Shown here one piece after another: positions 14,068 through 14,231 of a DNA stretch of 14,231 nt. Source of the stretch: Yinghuangia elevatio (GTDB taxonomy: Bacteria > Actinomycetota > Actinomycetes > Streptomycetales > Streptomycetaceae); assembly GCF_040649515.1 (NCBI RefSeq), contig NZ_JBEZFP010000194.1, positions 1 through 14,231 of the forward strand. The letters are read 5' to 3'. A model generated the notes under the pieces. It saw only the letters and a list, made by a program, of their open reading frames with translations, made no database searches and had not been told where the DNA came from. Made by a program: the position numbers and the translations under genes. How positions within the stretch are numbered: the stretch's first letter is position 1; each line of letters opens with the position of its first letter.

Positions 14068-14192
14068 GGTGCCGGGCCCGGTTCCGGACCCGGTGCGCTG
14101 CTTGGTACGAGGCTCGGTACTGGGCTTGGTGCGAGGCTCGGTACCGGGTTTGGTACGAGGCCTGGTTCGGGCTCGGTGCCGAGCCCGGTGCG
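14068..14192 (-). repeat. 12-bp tandem repeat array, possibly coding a Thr-Pro-rich tail
   Basis: Ten units of GGT followed by nine variable bases run from 14068 to 14186; all are 12 bp except the ninth (14164-14174), which is 11 bp. On the minus strand one frame reads Thr every fourth residue (TKPG, TEPR, TKPS, TEPR), nine times, and ends at a TGA (14019-14017) overlapping the next gene's ATG. It may therefore be the end of a gene cut by the window edge. A frameshift at the 11-bp unit, or pure intergenic repeat, are alternatives. Confidence 0.6.
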
Positions 14193-14206
14193 CGCGGCGG
14201 GTCGGC

Positions 14207-14231
14207 GGGGGGGGGGGGGGGGGGCCGGGGG
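14207..14231. other. Poly-G run at the window edge, probable assembly artefact
   Basis: Eighteen consecutive G (14207-14224), then CC and five G, close the window. Such homopolymers at a contig end are often produced by sequencing or assembly error, so bases beyond about 14200 should not be trusted. Confidence 0.6.

Noticed and set aside
14068..14192. CRISPR array
   Set aside because: The repeats are 12 bp, contiguous and diverged, with no spacers and no cas genes.

Overview
The window is very GC-rich, strongly biased to G/C at third codon positions, and uses purine-rich ribosome-binding sites (AAGGAG, GGAAGGA, GGAGG) with several GTG starts. Together with an IS701-type element on a CTAG target, a zinc-finger anti-sigma-like fold, TerC and TetR, this points to a filamentous actinomycete, probably Streptomyces or a relative. 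The right edge ends in an 18-base G run, which suggests a contig end.

Left part (1-4793): the 3' end of a luciferase-like flavin monooxygenase (+) converges on a two-gene minus-strand operon. The operon holds a DegT/DnrJ/EryC1/StrS-family enzyme and a GMC-type FAD oxidoreductase coupled by an ATGA overlap. The DegT-fold protein has His187 where aminotransferases have the PLP-binding lysine, the hallmark of the PMP-dependent 3-dehydratase subclass (ColD/E1). A 384-base divergent intergenic region holds a perfect 14-bp palindrome inside a promoter spacer and an array of GTCCGCG motifs repeated every 10-11 bp. Divergent from the operon is a protein joining an anti-sigma-type zinc finger to a SAM-methyltransferase-like domain.

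Middle (4794-8810): a small membrane protein with a signal peptide, a run of seven lysines and a C-terminal transmembrane helix. Its stop codon lies within the CTAG target of an intact IS701-family element (5366-6794). Beyond the IS is a secreted lipoprotein with a GH71-type alpha-1,3-glucanase domain.

Right part (8811-14231), all on the minus strand: a 71-residue zinc-ribbon protein with a strong operator-like dyad, a TerC membrane protein, a TetR regulator with its own dyad, an ABC exporter (fused membrane and ATPase domains), and a secreted or membrane-anchored histidine-motif protein with an internal duplication. Upstream of the last gene lies a 12-bp tandem repeat array that may encode the Thr-Pro-rich tail of another coupled gene running off the window. 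TerC, the zinc ribbon and the His-motif protein suggest metal handling or stress, but this link is inferred from context.
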